Position numbers and translations under genes: made by a program. This document shows, one piece after another, positions 29,561 through 38,225 of a stretch of DNA of 64,000 bases; the stretch's first letter is position 1; each line of letters starts with the position of its first letter. Under the pieces are notes generated by a model. That model did not search any database. It was not told the origin of the DNA and saw nothing but the letters and a program-made list of their open reading frames with translations. This DNA is from Streptomyces sp. AJS327 (GTDB taxonomy: Bacteria; Actinomycetota; Actinomycetes; Streptomycetales; Streptomycetaceae): contig NZ_SKBR01000002.1 in assembly GCF_013450295.1 (NCBI RefSeq), positions 496,001 to 560,000 on the forward strand, given 5' to 3'.

Positions 29561-29953
29561 ATGTCGCTCGACGTCCCACCTGAGTTGCTCGAACAGGCCG
29601 AACGAGACGAGGTGGATGAAGCGGCTTTCGTGGACTGCGTACGGAACTCCCTCCCGTACGCCTGGGAGATGGTCAGCTCACTGGCCGCTCAACTCAAGGT
29701 CGACGGCGGTGACTTCGCCGACAACCAGACCCCGCCGCCGGACGAGGCGACCCGCGGCCAACTCCTGCGGGCCATGGCCAGCGACGCCATCCGCGGCGCC
29801 CTGGAACGCCACTTCGGGGTCCGGCTCGCCTTCCAGAACTGCCACCGCGTCGCCGTCTTCTCCGCCGACGCCTCGGCCGACGAGCGGCTGAAACGCTTCA
29901 CCTCCGTCCGGGGCCAACTCCTCAACCAGTCGCCGCTGCTCCGCGACTGCTGA
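29561..29953 (+). CDS. Conserved Streptomyces protein (SCO5389-like)
   Basis: A 130-residue acidic soluble protein with no signal peptide, beginning MSLDVPPELLEQAERDEVD and containing CVRNSLPYAWEMVSSLAAQLK and NCHRVAVFSADASADERL. I recognise it as the protein found beside nucS in streptomycetes, named after SCO5389; its function is unknown. AGGAG lies 5 nt before the ATG. The open frame extends far upstream over the nucS promoter but is not expected to be translated there. Confidence 0.8.
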   Translation: MSLDVPPELLEQAERDEVDEAAFVDCVRNSLPYAWEMVSSLAAQLKVDGGDFADNQTPPPDEATRGQLLRAMASDAIRGALERHFGVRLAFQNCHRVAVFSADASADERLKRFTSVRGQLLNQSPLLRDC

Positions 29954-29986
29954 GCGACCCCACCACCCCCGCGGCCACCACCACCC

Positions 29987-31018
29987 TCAACGCAGCAGCG
30001 GCAGCACATCCTCAGCGAGCCGCCGCACATTGAGCCGCGTCGCGGCCAGTTCCCCCGTCCCCTCCACCAGCAACGCGAAGCGCCCGATGCCGGTCCGCTC
30101 CGCCGTGGCCAGGAGCCGATCGGCACACAGCCGCGCGGGCCCCACCGGATGGAGCCCGCACAGCAACTCCGTGTAGGCGAACGGATCGCGCATCGGGCGC
30201 TCCCGCCCATCCACCGTCACATGAGCCCCCAACCCGGTGCGGAACCAGCCCGGCATGGCCTTCTCCAGCGCCCGAACCGCCTCCGCCCGCGAATCCTCGA
30301 CCTGAGCCACCCCGGCGGACACATGGCCACCCGCCACCTCCTCCACCACCTCCACGGGATGCCCGGCGGCCAGCGCCTCCCGCCGCCACAACCCCACCAT
30401 CTCCGCCTTCTCCTCATCCCCGCAGTGCATCCCCACCAGCATCGGCAGCGCCCGCTCCGCCGCCGCCCGCACCGTCGCCGCCGAGGTGCACGCCACCACC
30501 ACCGGCGGCGCCCCCGCCCCGCCCGCGGCGTCCGCCCGCGGAACCACCGGCACGTCCCGGAACCGGAAGCGTCTCCCGTCCGCGCCGACCCGGGACTCCC
30601 GCAACCAGCGCAGCAGCAGATCGACCGACTCCGCGAACCCCTCCTCGTACGCCGTCACACCACCACCGAACACCTCCAGATCCACCCACGGCCCACCCCG
30701 GCCCACCCCGAGGGTGAACCGGCCCCCCGAAGTCAGGTGCAGCAGCGCCGTCTGCTCACCCAGCGCCACCGGATGCGCGTTCGGCAGCACGCTCACCGCC
30801 GTGCCCACCCCGATACGGCGCGTGCGCCCCAGCACCAGCGCCGCCAGCGTCACCGCCGAGGGACACACCCCGTACGGCACGAAGTGGTGCTCGGCCAGCC
30901 ACACGGCGTCCAGCCCCGCCCGCTCCGCCTCGTCGGCCGCCGCCACCATCCGCTCCAGCGGCTCCGCCTGGCCCTGGCCAGGAAACTGTCCGCCCAGCAG
31001 AAAAGCCCCAACTCGCAT
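29987..31018 (-). CDS. LLM-class flavin/F420-dependent oxidoreductase
   Basis: A 343-residue luciferase-like monooxygenase. The TIM-barrel start MRVGAFLLGGQFPGQ is followed by AERAGLDAVWLAEHHFVPYG, RRIGVGTAVSVLPNAHPVALGEQTALLH and TLGVGRGGPWVDLEVFG, all typical of the class. Members use FMN or F420; the substrate cannot be inferred. The ATG at 31018 has a GGTGGAG purine tract just upstream. It converges on the SCO5389-like gene with a 33-bp gap. Confidence 0.85.
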   Translation of the reverse strand: MRVGAFLLGGQFPGQGQAEPLERMVAAADEAERAGLDAVWLAEHHFVPYGVCPSAVTLAALVLGRTRRIGVGTAVSVLPNAHPVALGEQTALLHLTSGGRFTLGVGRGGPWVDLEVFGGGVTAYEEGFAESVDLLLRWLRESRVGADGRRFRFRDVPVVPRADAAGGAGAPPVVVACTSAATVRAAAERALPMLVGMHCGDEEKAEMVGLWRREALAAGHPVEVVEEVAGGHVSAGVAQVEDSRAEAVRALEKAMPGWFRTGLGAHVTVDGRERPMRDPFAYTELLCGLHPVGPARLCADRLLATAERTGIGRFALLVEGTGELAATRLNVRRLAEDVLPLLR

Positions 31019-31360
31019 GCTCCACCGCCTTCTTGGCCCGGCCCGGACTGTCCAGACACGCTCGCTGGCAGTAACGCGTGACACGTGCCAAAGGCAACGG
31101 CCTCCCGCCGAATTCTCCGATGATCTGCACTCCCTCCCGGCACGCCCACCCCGCCCCCTGGGCCCGCCGCCTGCGCCCCGCACCTCCCCCCGCCCGCTCC
31201 GTCGGCCCGCCCACCCCCCTCCGTCAAAGCCGTATCAGCTCATATCACCTCCCCTGTGGACACTCACCCCCCAACCACCCCACCCCCTGCGTAGTCTTGG
31301 CCCCACACCACCAGCCCCCGCCACACGGCACCCGGCGCCCCGGCAACCGAAGGAGTAAGC

Positions 31361-31675
31361 GTGTCCCCCCGCCGAAACCGTCCACGCGGCGGAGCCGACC
31401 GGCCCCGCCCCGGACCCGAGACCAGCTCAGCGCTGGAGACCACCGCGACCTGGCGAGGCGAGGAGTGGGTCCTCCGCCAGGTCTCCGGCCACACCGCCAC
31501 CAAGCGATACCGCTGCCCCGGCTGCGACCAGGAGATCCCGCCCGGCGTCCCGCACGTCGTCGCCTGGCCGGTGGGTGAGGCCGACGACCGGCGGCACTGG
31601 CACCGGGCCTGCTGGAACGCCCGGGACAACCGGAGCCCCAGAACGCAACGCCCCAGGGACGCCCCGCGCTACTGA
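31361..31675 (+). CDS. Small zinc-ribbon protein
   Basis: A 104-residue basic protein with disordered Arg/Pro-rich ends and a compact core, RYRCPGCDQEIPPGVPHVVAWP through RRHWHRACW. Likely zinc ligands are C52, C55, one of the histidines (H65, H79 or H81) and C84. It is conserved in Streptomyces and sometimes labelled ATP/GTP-binding, for which I see no motif. The GTG start has AAGGAG at 6-nt spacing. It could bind nucleic acid; that is a guess. Confidence 0.75.
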   Translation: MSPRRNRPRGGADRPRPGPETSSALETTATWRGEEWVLRQVSGHTATKRYRCPGCDQEIPPGVPHVVAWPVGEADDRRHWHRACWNARDNRSPRTQRPRDAPRY

Positions 31676-32098
31676 GCGCGGCCCGAGAGCCCGAGGGCGT
31701 GCGGCCGTGGTCGCGTCAACGTCCTGCCCAGGCCAGTCACTTGGGGCGCGGACGGGCGCCAGCGTCGCGCGGCGGAGCCTCGTACCCGGCACGGCCGCCG
31801 CCCGGGACGGGCACGGGTGGGCCCGTCACCCGGCGCTGGGCCAGACACCGTGCGCGTACATCGCCATCCCGGCGCGCCCGAGCGGCAGCCACACCAGGAC
31901 GGTTCCGCACGAGAGCGGTAACCGTGCCTGAGCGGTAACCCGTGCCTGAGCGGTGACCGTGCCCGGGGCTGCTGACCGTGCCCGGGCCGCGAAACAGGGG
32001 GAGGGGTGGGGGTGGGGGGGAGGGGGCCCACCCCCAAGGAACCCCCGAAGTGCCGGGGCGGCCGCAGCCCCGCCCCACGCGATCCGGCTCCTGGGCCC

Positions 32099-32180
32099 GG
32101 GATCGGCGGCGCTGGGCCTGGGAATCGGCGGCGCTGGGTCCGGGAATCGGCGGGGCTGGGTCCGGGAATCGGCGGGGGAG
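32099..32180. repeat. 22-bp tandem repeat (GGGAATCGGCGG...)
   Basis: Units beginning GGGAATCGGCGG(C/G)GCTGGG recur at 32099 (one base shorter), 32120, 32142 and 32164 (partial). The array is intergenic. Confidence 0.8.
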
Positions 32181-32183
32181 ACG

Positions 32184-32225
32184 CTGACGGCCCGGTCCTG
32201 GCGGGTGCCAGGGCCGGGCCGTCAG
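32184..32225. terminator. Long bidirectional terminator hairpin
   Basis: CTGACGGCCCGG pairs with CCGGGCCGTCAG, extended past one T-G wobble by CCTGGC/GCCAGG around a 4-nt loop. It lies between the zinc-ribbon gene and the converging ABC permease gene and could serve both. Confidence 0.75.
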
Positions 32226-32413
32226 CCGGTGGTGCCGTATCCGCGTTGCGGTACCCGCACGGGCCGGGTCTGTATGTGTGGTGTCCGCGGTACCGCACGT
32301 GGTGGCTGCCGTGCGTGTCGTGGTGCCCGCACGTGTGGCGGTTGCCGTACCTGCGACGTGGTGCCCGTACGCGTGGCGCGATGTGTGGGCGGCACGCGCG
32401 GGGCTGGACGGGG

Positions 32414-33331
32414 TTACACGTCGCGCTTGTTGATCAGGGCGAAGGCGGCGGTGAGGGCTGCCGCGGTGACCGCGGCGAGGATGCCGAGCAGCGGCCAGCC
32501 GGAGGGTTCGTCGCCGCCTTCGGCGATGAACGGGATGCGGAACAGCGTCGCGAGGCCGTTGAGCGGTGAGTACTCGATGAGCGCCCGCTGGATGTCGCGG
32601 AGCGCTTCGCCCTGCATGAAGATCGCCATGATCAGCGGCAGCAGCACCAGGCCGACCATGGTGGTGATGGCGCCCGCGGAGTGGCGGAGTATCGCGCCGA
32701 CGGAGAGGGAGAGCAGCCCGAGGAGGGCGACGTAGAGTCCGGCGCCGATGGTGGCGTCGAGCCACTGGCTGCTGTCGGCGACGAGCTTGCCGTCCTCGAT
32801 GTAGTTCTCCAGGTCGCTGCCGACCATGTCGCTGCTGCCGACGCGCATGTCGTCGAGGAGCGCGGCGTGGATGAGGGCGGTGAGCGTGCAGGCGAGGGTG
32901 GTCATCACGAACGCCAGCAGGAAGAAGATCAGCGACTTGGCGAGCAGGACCCGGCTGCGCTGGGGGCAGGCGGTGAGCGTCGTGCGGATCATGCCGGTGT
33001 TGTACTCGGAGGTGATGACGAGGACACCGAGGGTGATGATGCAGATCTGCCCGAGCATCAGCCCGAACATGCCGGAGGCGAACATGGGGAGTTCGGGCCG
33101 GTCCTGTCCGCTCATGACGACGGCGTTGAGGAAGCCGATGCCGACCACGAGCACGAACATCGTGGCGAGCGTCCACATGGTGGAACGCACGGACCGGATC
33201 TTCGTCCACTCCGAGGCGATGGCGTGGCCGAGGTGCGTGCGGGCCATCGGGATGGGCGAGGTGTAGGTGAGGCCCGCGGGGGGCTGCTCCGGGGGACGCT
33301 GCCCGGTGGGGGGTGCGGTCGGCGTTGTCAT
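32414..33331 (-). CDS. ABC-2 type exporter permease (pair 1)
   Basis: A 305-residue protein with a Pro-rich cytoplasmic start and six transmembrane segments. The sequence ASEWTKIRSVRSTMWTLATMF and the later LVITSEYNTGMIRTTLTACPQR are typical of ABC-2 permeases in actinobacterial ABC-2 systems. Its ATG overlaps the ATPase stop by 4 nt, so the two are translated together. It is paralogous to the permease at 34.9-35.7 kb. The exported substrate is unknown. Confidence 0.88.
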   Translation of the reverse strand: MTTPTAPPTGQRPPEQPPAGLTYTSPIPMARTHLGHAIASEWTKIRSVRSTMWTLATMFVLVVGIGFLNAVVMSGQDRPELPMFASGMFGLMLGQICIITLGVLVITSEYNTGMIRTTLTACPQRSRVLLAKSLIFFLLAFVMTTLACTLTALIHAALLDDMRVGSSDMVGSDLENYIEDGKLVADSSQWLDATIGAGLYVALLGLLSLSVGAILRHSAGAITTMVGLVLLPLIMAIFMQGEALRDIQRALIEYSPLNGLATLFRIPFIAEGGDEPSGWPLLGILAAVTAAALTAAFALINKRDV

Positions 33332-34479
33332 CGGGCGTCCTCGCCTTCGTACTGGGGAGCCGCGGCGGGCTGGGCTGGTGGGGGCGGCATGGCGGGCGCG
33401 CCGGCGGGCGGCGGGGCCTGCCAGCCCTGCTGGCCCGGGACGGGCATGGCGTGCGGCTGGGGGGCGGGGGGCGCGCCCCAGCCGGGCTGGACCGGTACGC
33501 CCTGCATGACTGGGGCGCCCTGCATCGCGGGGGCGGGCTGCTGGAGGCCGCTGCGGGCGTCGGCGGTGGAGCGGTAGTCGACGGAGGTGTGCGTCATCCG
33601 CATGTAGGCCTCTTCCAGGGAGGCGCTGTGCGGGGAGAGTTCCCACAGGCGTACGCCGGCGGCGTGCGCGAGGTCGCTGATCTGGGGGAGGCCGAGTCCG
33701 GTGACGCGGAGTGCTCCGTCCTCCTCGGGCTGGGCCTGGCCGCCGGACTCGTGGACGGCGGCGGTGAGTTTCTCGCGCTGCTGGGGTTCGTGGTCCGGGG
33801 TGCGGACGCGGGCGAAGCCCACGGAGTTCTGGGCGATGAACTCGGTGACGGAGGTGTCGGCCATCAGCTGGCCGCGGCCGATGACGATGAGATGGTCGGC
33901 GGTCTGCGCCATCTCGCTCATCAGGTGACTGGAGACGAACACCGTGCGGCCCTCGCTGGCGAGCCGCTTCATCAGGTTGCGGACCCAGAGGATGCCTTCG
34001 GGGTCGAGTCCGTTGACGGGCTCGTCGAAGAGGAGCACCTGGGGGTCGCCGAGGAGGGCGGCGGCGATGCCGAGTCGCTGGCCCATGCCGAGGGAGAAGC
34101 CCTTGAAGCGGCGGTTGGCGACCTCGCGGAGTCCGACGACGTCGAGGACCTCGTCGACGCGGCGGGCGGGTATGCCGGAGAGCTGGGCGAGGGACAGCAG
34201 GTGGGTGCGGGCGTTGCGGCCGCCGTGCACGGCCTTCGCGTCCAGCAGCGCGCCGACCTGGCGGGGTGCGTTGGGGAGCCTTCTGAAGGAGTGGCCGCCG
34301 ATGGTGACCTGGCCGGCGGACGGGGTGTCCAGGCCGAGGATCATCCGCATGGTGGTGGACTTGCCTGAGCCGTTGGGCCCCAGGAAGCCGGTGACGGCAC
34401 CGGGCCGCACCTGGAAGGACAGGTTGTAGACGGCTGTCTTGGCGCCGTAGCGCTTCGTCAGGCCGTACGCCTCGATCAT
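33328..34479 (-). CDS. ABC transporter ATP-binding protein (pair 1)
   Basis: A 383-residue ATPase with Walker A GPNGSGKST (34-42), a degenerate signature motif FSLGMGQRLGIAAALLG, Walker B VLLFDEPVNGLDPEG and the H-loop VFVSSHLMSEM. The nucleotide-binding domain ends near residue 230 and a DrrA-like accessory domain follows. The last 80 residues form a low-complexity Pro/Gln/Met/Gly tail (MQGAPVMQGVPVQ) that the second pair lacks. It forms an operon with the overlapping permease. Confidence 0.92.
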   Translation of the reverse strand: MIEAYGLTKRYGAKTAVYNLSFQVRPGAVTGFLGPNGSGKSTTMRMILGLDTPSAGQVTIGGHSFRRLPNAPRQVGALLDAKAVHGGRNARTHLLSLAQLSGIPARRVDEVLDVVGLREVANRRFKGFSLGMGQRLGIAAALLGDPQVLLFDEPVNGLDPEGILWVRNLMKRLASEGRTVFVSSHLMSEMAQTADHLIVIGRGQLMADTSVTEFIAQNSVGFARVRTPDHEPQQREKLTAAVHESGGQAQPEEDGALRVTGLGLPQISDLAHAAGVRLWELSPHSASLEEAYMRMTHTSVDYRSTADARSGLQQPAPAMQGAPVMQGVPVQPGWGAPPAPQPHAMPVPGQQGWQAPPPAGAPAMPPPPAQPAAAPQYEGEDAR

Positions 34480-34923
34480 CTCAGCCCCTGGACGCAGTTC
34501 GGGGCTTGCCTGTGCTCGCCCCCCGACATGGGCTAGGAGGCTACAGGGGGCGTGCTTGGTTCCACGCGGGGCGTCCGCTTAGGCCCGCGCGACCCGGGGC
34601 GGGGTGCGCGGTATGGCGAGGATGGTCCGCTTTTGCGGGGTGGAACGGGCGGTGTGGGGAGGGGTGTTCGGGTGGGGTCTGTGAGTGGTGTCACCGTTCC
34701 GGACGGGGGACCGAGGGCGAGCCGGGGTGGCTTTTGTGCTGGTGGGAGGGGTGCGGCGGGGCGGGACGGCGCGGATGGGGCGTTCCGGGTGCTGGCTGGC
34801 CGTGTCCCGTGCCGTGGGTGCGCCGGGGCGGCCGGATGGCGGGTGCGCGCCCGCCGGACCGCGACGAGCCGGGCGAGGGCCGTGGGGCGCCGCGGGTCGC
34901 GGGGGTGCCGTGGGGGGCGTGGG
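34480..34923. other. Non-coding gap between the two ABC operons
   Basis: Promoter side of pair 1 on the minus strand and downstream region of pair 2. G-rich on the plus strand; I see no gene and no strong hairpin. Confidence 0.5.
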
Positions 34924-35694
34924 TCAGGCGTCGCGCCGTCTGAGGACGACGTATCCGGCGCAGAGCGCGGCGGCCACCCAGCCGACCATGATGAGCAGTC
35001 CCTGCCAGGGTCCGTAGGGGCGGTCGAGGGTTTCTGGGACGACGGACATGACGGTGGTGCCCGCCTGGTCCGGGAGGTAGTTGGCGAACTTCTCGGTGGA
35101 GCTGACGGACTGGAGGATGTTGGAGATCAGGAAGAAGAACGGCATGAGGATGCCGAAGGCCAGCAGGGGGCTGCGGAGGACGAAGGTGACGCCGACGGAG
35201 AACAGCGCGATCAGCGCCATGTAGAGGCCGCCGCCGAACACGGCGCGGGGCACGCCGGGTTCGCTCAGCGAGGTGCCGTGGTCCCCGAGCAGTGCCTGGC
35301 CGACGAAGAAGGTGAGGAAGCTGGTGGCCATGCCGACCACCAGGACGACAAGGCCGGCTACGACGACCTTGCAGGCCATGAACGTGCCGCGCTGGGGGAC
35401 GGCGGCCAGCGAGCTGCGGATCATGCCGGTGCTGTACTCGGCGGAGACGACGAGCACCCCGAAGGCGATCATCGCGAGCTGGCCCAGGCCCGTTCCCGCG
35501 AAGCTCATGAAGGTGGGGTCGAAGGTGATCCGCTCGTCGCGGGGCATGGTGTCGAACTCGGCGCTGACGAGGCCGCAGATGAGGGCGGAGAGCCCGGTGG
35601 TCACCACGACCGCGGCGGCGAGCGTCCACACGGTGGACCGCACCGATCGGATCTTGGTCCACTCCGAGGTGAGGACGCGTGAGGTGTGCGGCAT
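34924..35694 (-). CDS. ABC-2 type exporter permease (pair 2)
   Basis: A 256-residue six-helix permease starting MPHTSRVLTSEWTKIRSVRSTVW and containing VLVVSAEYSTGMIRSSLAAVPQR. These two stretches are nearly the same as in the pair 1 permease, which shows a common origin. It lacks the Pro-rich N-terminal extension of pair 1. It starts 5 bp after the ATPase stop. Confidence 0.88.
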   Translation of the reverse strand: MPHTSRVLTSEWTKIRSVRSTVWTLAAAVVVTTGLSALICGLVSAEFDTMPRDERITFDPTFMSFAGTGLGQLAMIAFGVLVVSAEYSTGMIRSSLAAVPQRGTFMACKVVVAGLVVLVVGMATSFLTFFVGQALLGDHGTSLSEPGVPRAVFGGGLYMALIALFSVGVTFVLRSPLLAFGILMPFFFLISNILQSVSSTEKFANYLPDQAGTTVMSVVPETLDRPYGPWQGLLIMVGWVAAALCAGYVVLRRRDA

Positions 35695-35699
35695 GGCTC

Positions 35700-36728
35700 T
35701 CAGCTCCGTCTCTTCCAGCCCTCGCCCCAGGCTGGTCCGCCCGGTCCGCCCGGCGCTTCCGGCCGGCCCGGTTCCTCCGGGGCCAACGGGCCCGGGGTGC
35801 CCGGGCGTTCGGCTCCGGTGGGGGACGAGTGGGCGTGGTACTCGACCGACTCCGCGGTGAGCCGCATGAACGCCTCCTCCAGGGAGGCCTGTTGGGGACA
35901 GAGTTCGTGCAGCACCAGCCCTTCGCGGGCGGCGAGTTCGCCGATGCGGGCCGCCGGGGTGTCCTCCACGCGCAGCGAGCCGTCGGCGAGGGCGGTCGCC
36001 GTCAGGTGTTCCGCCGTCAACAGGGCCCGCGCACGGTCCGGTTCGGGGGTGCGAAGCGTCACGTGGGTGCGGGAGTTGGCCGTGATGAACTCGTCCATCG
36101 AGGTGTCGGCGAGCAGCCTGCCCTGCCCGATCACGATCAGGTGGTCGGCGGTGAGGGCCATTTCGCTCATCAGGTGGCTGGAGACGAACACGGTGCGGCC
36201 CTCTTCGGCGAGTCGCTTCATCAGGTTGCGGACCCAGTGGATGCCCTCCGGATCCAGCCCGTTGACCGGCTCGTCGAACATGAGGATGCGGGGGTCGCCG
36301 AGGAGGGCGGCGGCGATGCCGAGCCGCTGCCCCATGCCGAGTGAGAAGCCCTTGGGGCGCTTTCTGGCCACGTCGCTCAGACCGACCATCTCCAGGACCT
36401 GGCCGATCCGCCGCCGGGGGACGCGGTTGGACTGCGCGAGACAGAGCAGGTGGTTGTAGGCGGTGCGTCCGCCGTGGACGGACTTGGCCTCCAGCAGCGC
36501 GCCGATGTAGTTCAGCGGCTCCTGGAGCTGGTCGTACCGTCTGCCGTCGATACGCACCGAGCCGCTGGTGGGACGGTCGAGACCGAGCATCATCCGCATG
36601 GTGGTGGACTTGCCCGCGCCGTTGGGCCCGAGGAAGCCGGTGACCATGCCGGGCCGCACGGCGAAGGTGAGACCGGCGACGGCCGTCCGCTCGCCGTAGC
36701 GCTTCGTCAGCTCGTGCAGCTCGATCAT
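35700..36728 (-). CDS. ABC transporter ATP-binding protein (pair 2)
   Basis: A 342-residue ATPase: Walker A GPNGAGKST, signature FSLGMGQRLGIAAALLG, Walker B ILMFDEPVNGLDPEG, H-loop VFVSSHLMSEMAL. It is a close paralogue of the pair 1 ATPase through the nucleotide-binding domain, but its C-terminal tail is shorter and ends in a Pro/Gly-rich stretch. ATG at 36728 (MIELHELTKRYGERTAV) matches the start of the paralogue; the longer open frame upstream is Pro/Arg-rich. Confidence 0.92.
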   Translation of the reverse strand: MIELHELTKRYGERTAVAGLTFAVRPGMVTGFLGPNGAGKSTTMRMMLGLDRPTSGSVRIDGRRYDQLQEPLNYIGALLEAKSVHGGRTAYNHLLCLAQSNRVPRRRIGQVLEMVGLSDVARKRPKGFSLGMGQRLGIAAALLGDPRILMFDEPVNGLDPEGIHWVRNLMKRLAEEGRTVFVSSHLMSEMALTADHLIVIGQGRLLADTSMDEFITANSRTHVTLRTPEPDRARALLTAEHLTATALADGSLRVEDTPAARIGELAAREGLVLHELCPQQASLEEAFMRLTAESVEYHAHSSPTGAERPGTPGPLAPEEPGRPEAPGGPGGPAWGEGWKRRS

Positions 36729-37153
36729 GTGGCGACGGTAAGGGCTGGCCGGGAGGCCCGCACGCCGGAGGCGGCAGGCGGGTGCGGCCCTGCGCGGGCC
36801 GGGCGCTGCCGGCCGACCACCGGGTTCCCGGGCCGGGCCGAACCCGTGCGGCCCGGCCCGAAAGACGCTCGGCGCCGCGGGGCGCGTGGGGGAGCGCACC
36901 CGTGCCGCGCCCGCCGTGTGCCCGCGTCGGACGAGTGCCGGGCCCGCCCCGTGCGCCCGTACCCGGACACGCTTGTGGGCCCGGCGGATTCCGCCGAGCC
37001 CACAACCGTGCGTAGTGCTTCACCGCCCCGCTTCCCGCGCACGGGTTCGCGGGACCAGGTGGGGCGCTCGCCCCCCGCTTCCCCGACCGGTCCCGTACCG
37101 CGCCGCGCGGACTCCGGCGGCGGGCCGGGCCAGCGGAGCGGACGGGCGCCGCG
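36729..37153. other. Non-coding gap between filP and the ABC operon
   Basis: GC-rich spacer with the promoter of the ABC operon on the left and the filP terminator hairpin at 36973-37005. No gene is seen. Confidence 0.55.
36973..37005 (-). terminator. Hairpin downstream of filP
   Basis: TTGTGGGC pairs with GCCCACAA, extended after one mismatch by CGGCGG/CCGCCG around a 3-nt loop. It lies 150 bp after the filP stop. Confidence 0.6.
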
Positions 37154-38098
37154 TCAGCGGGACTGCTGAGCGGGAACGCCCCGGGACTCCTCGCCGCCGG
37201 ACTCCTCGCCCTGCCCCACACCGGCCGCCGCGGCGGCGCCGGTCAGCGTCGCCAGCATCTCCCGGACGTTCGTCAGCTGGGCGTTGATGCTGTCCCGGCG
37301 GTTGGTGAGAGCGGCCAGCTCGCGCTCCGACTCGCTGCGCACCCGGTCCGCCTTGGCGTTGGCGTCCGCGACGATGTCCTCGGCCTGCCGCTGCGCCGTC
37401 TCGACGGTCTGCCGCGCGCGGCGCTCCGCGTCGGTACGCAGCTTCTCCGCCTCCAGCCGCAGCTGCTCCGCGCGGTGCTCGATCTCCGCGAGACGCTTCT
37501 CGGCCTTGGCCTGACGGGACGCCAGGTCCCGCTCGGACTGCTCGCGGCGCTTGGCGAGGTTCGTCTCGAAGTCCGCGGCGGCCTGCGCGGCCTTGGCGCG
37601 GGTGTCCTCGAAGAGGGAGTCGGCCTCCTCCCGCTTGGACTGGGCGTCCTTCTCGGCCTCGGTGCGCATCGCGGTGGCCTCGCCCTGGGCCTTCTCGACG
37701 ATGTGGGCGCCCTCGTCCTCCGCCTTGGCCTTCCGCTCGGCGGCGAACGCCTCGGCGTCGTTCCGCACCTGCTGCGCCGCGGCCTCGGCGAGTTCGCGGT
37801 GCTGCTCGGCGGACTTACGGGCCTCGTCCCGCAGGTCCTTGGCCTCCTCCTCGGCGAGGCGGAGGATCTTCTCGACGCGCGCGCCGAGCCCGGCGTATGA
37901 CGGTTCGGAGTCGTTGACCTGGGCCTGGGCGTTCTGCGTTTCGAGGTGCAGTTCCTCGATGCGCTTTTCCAGAGAGGTGATGCGCGACAGCGCGCTGTCG
38001 CGGTCGGCGATGAGCTTCGTAATCCGGTCGTCCACCTGCCCGCGGTCGTAGCCACGTCGCACGAGCTCGAAGCCGAAGGGGGAGGAAGTGTCGCTCAT
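37154..38098 (-). CDS. filP: Coiled-coil cytoskeletal protein FilP
   Basis: A 314-residue protein, almost entirely a charged coiled coil from about residue 30 to 280, with the DivIVA-like opening PFGFELVRRGYDRGQVDDRITKL. In Streptomyces FilP forms intermediate-filament-like networks near hyphal tips, interacts with DivIVA and stiffens the cell. The C-terminus RGVPAQQSR and the region EKRLAEIEHRAEQLRLEAEKL match what I recall of S. coelicolor FilP. AGGA lies 5 nt before the ATG. It follows scy on the same strand with a 127-bp gap containing a TAGGAT -10-like element, so it may have its own promoter. Confidence 0.93.
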   Translation of the reverse strand: MSDTSSPFGFELVRRGYDRGQVDDRITKLIADRDSALSRITSLEKRIEELHLETQNAQAQVNDSEPSYAGLGARVEKILRLAEEEAKDLRDEARKSAEQHRELAEAAAQQVRNDAEAFAAERKAKAEDEGAHIVEKAQGEATAMRTEAEKDAQSKREEADSLFEDTRAKAAQAAADFETNLAKRREQSERDLASRQAKAEKRLAEIEHRAEQLRLEAEKLRTDAERRARQTVETAQRQAEDIVADANAKADRVRSESERELAALTNRRDSINAQLTNVREMLATLTGAAAAAGVGQGEESGGEESRGVPAQQSR

Positions 38099-38225
38099 GG
38101 GGTTCCTAGTCGAGTCAGCCGGGTTAACAGAAGGGGGGAGTGATAGGGGGAATCCTAGGGGGCCAAGCGGCGTGTCATCGAGCCAATGACAGTTCGATCT
38201 GAAGAATGTGCGCTCGTTCGGGTGG

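Larger units (their letters stand above)
31676..32413. other. Non-coding gap with tandem repeat and strong terminator
   Basis: No gene is supported. The middle holds a 22-bp tandem repeat and a long hairpin, listed separately. The right end (32226-32413) is a loosely repetitive GTGG/CCGTAC sequence downstream of the minus-strand permease. Confidence 0.55.
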
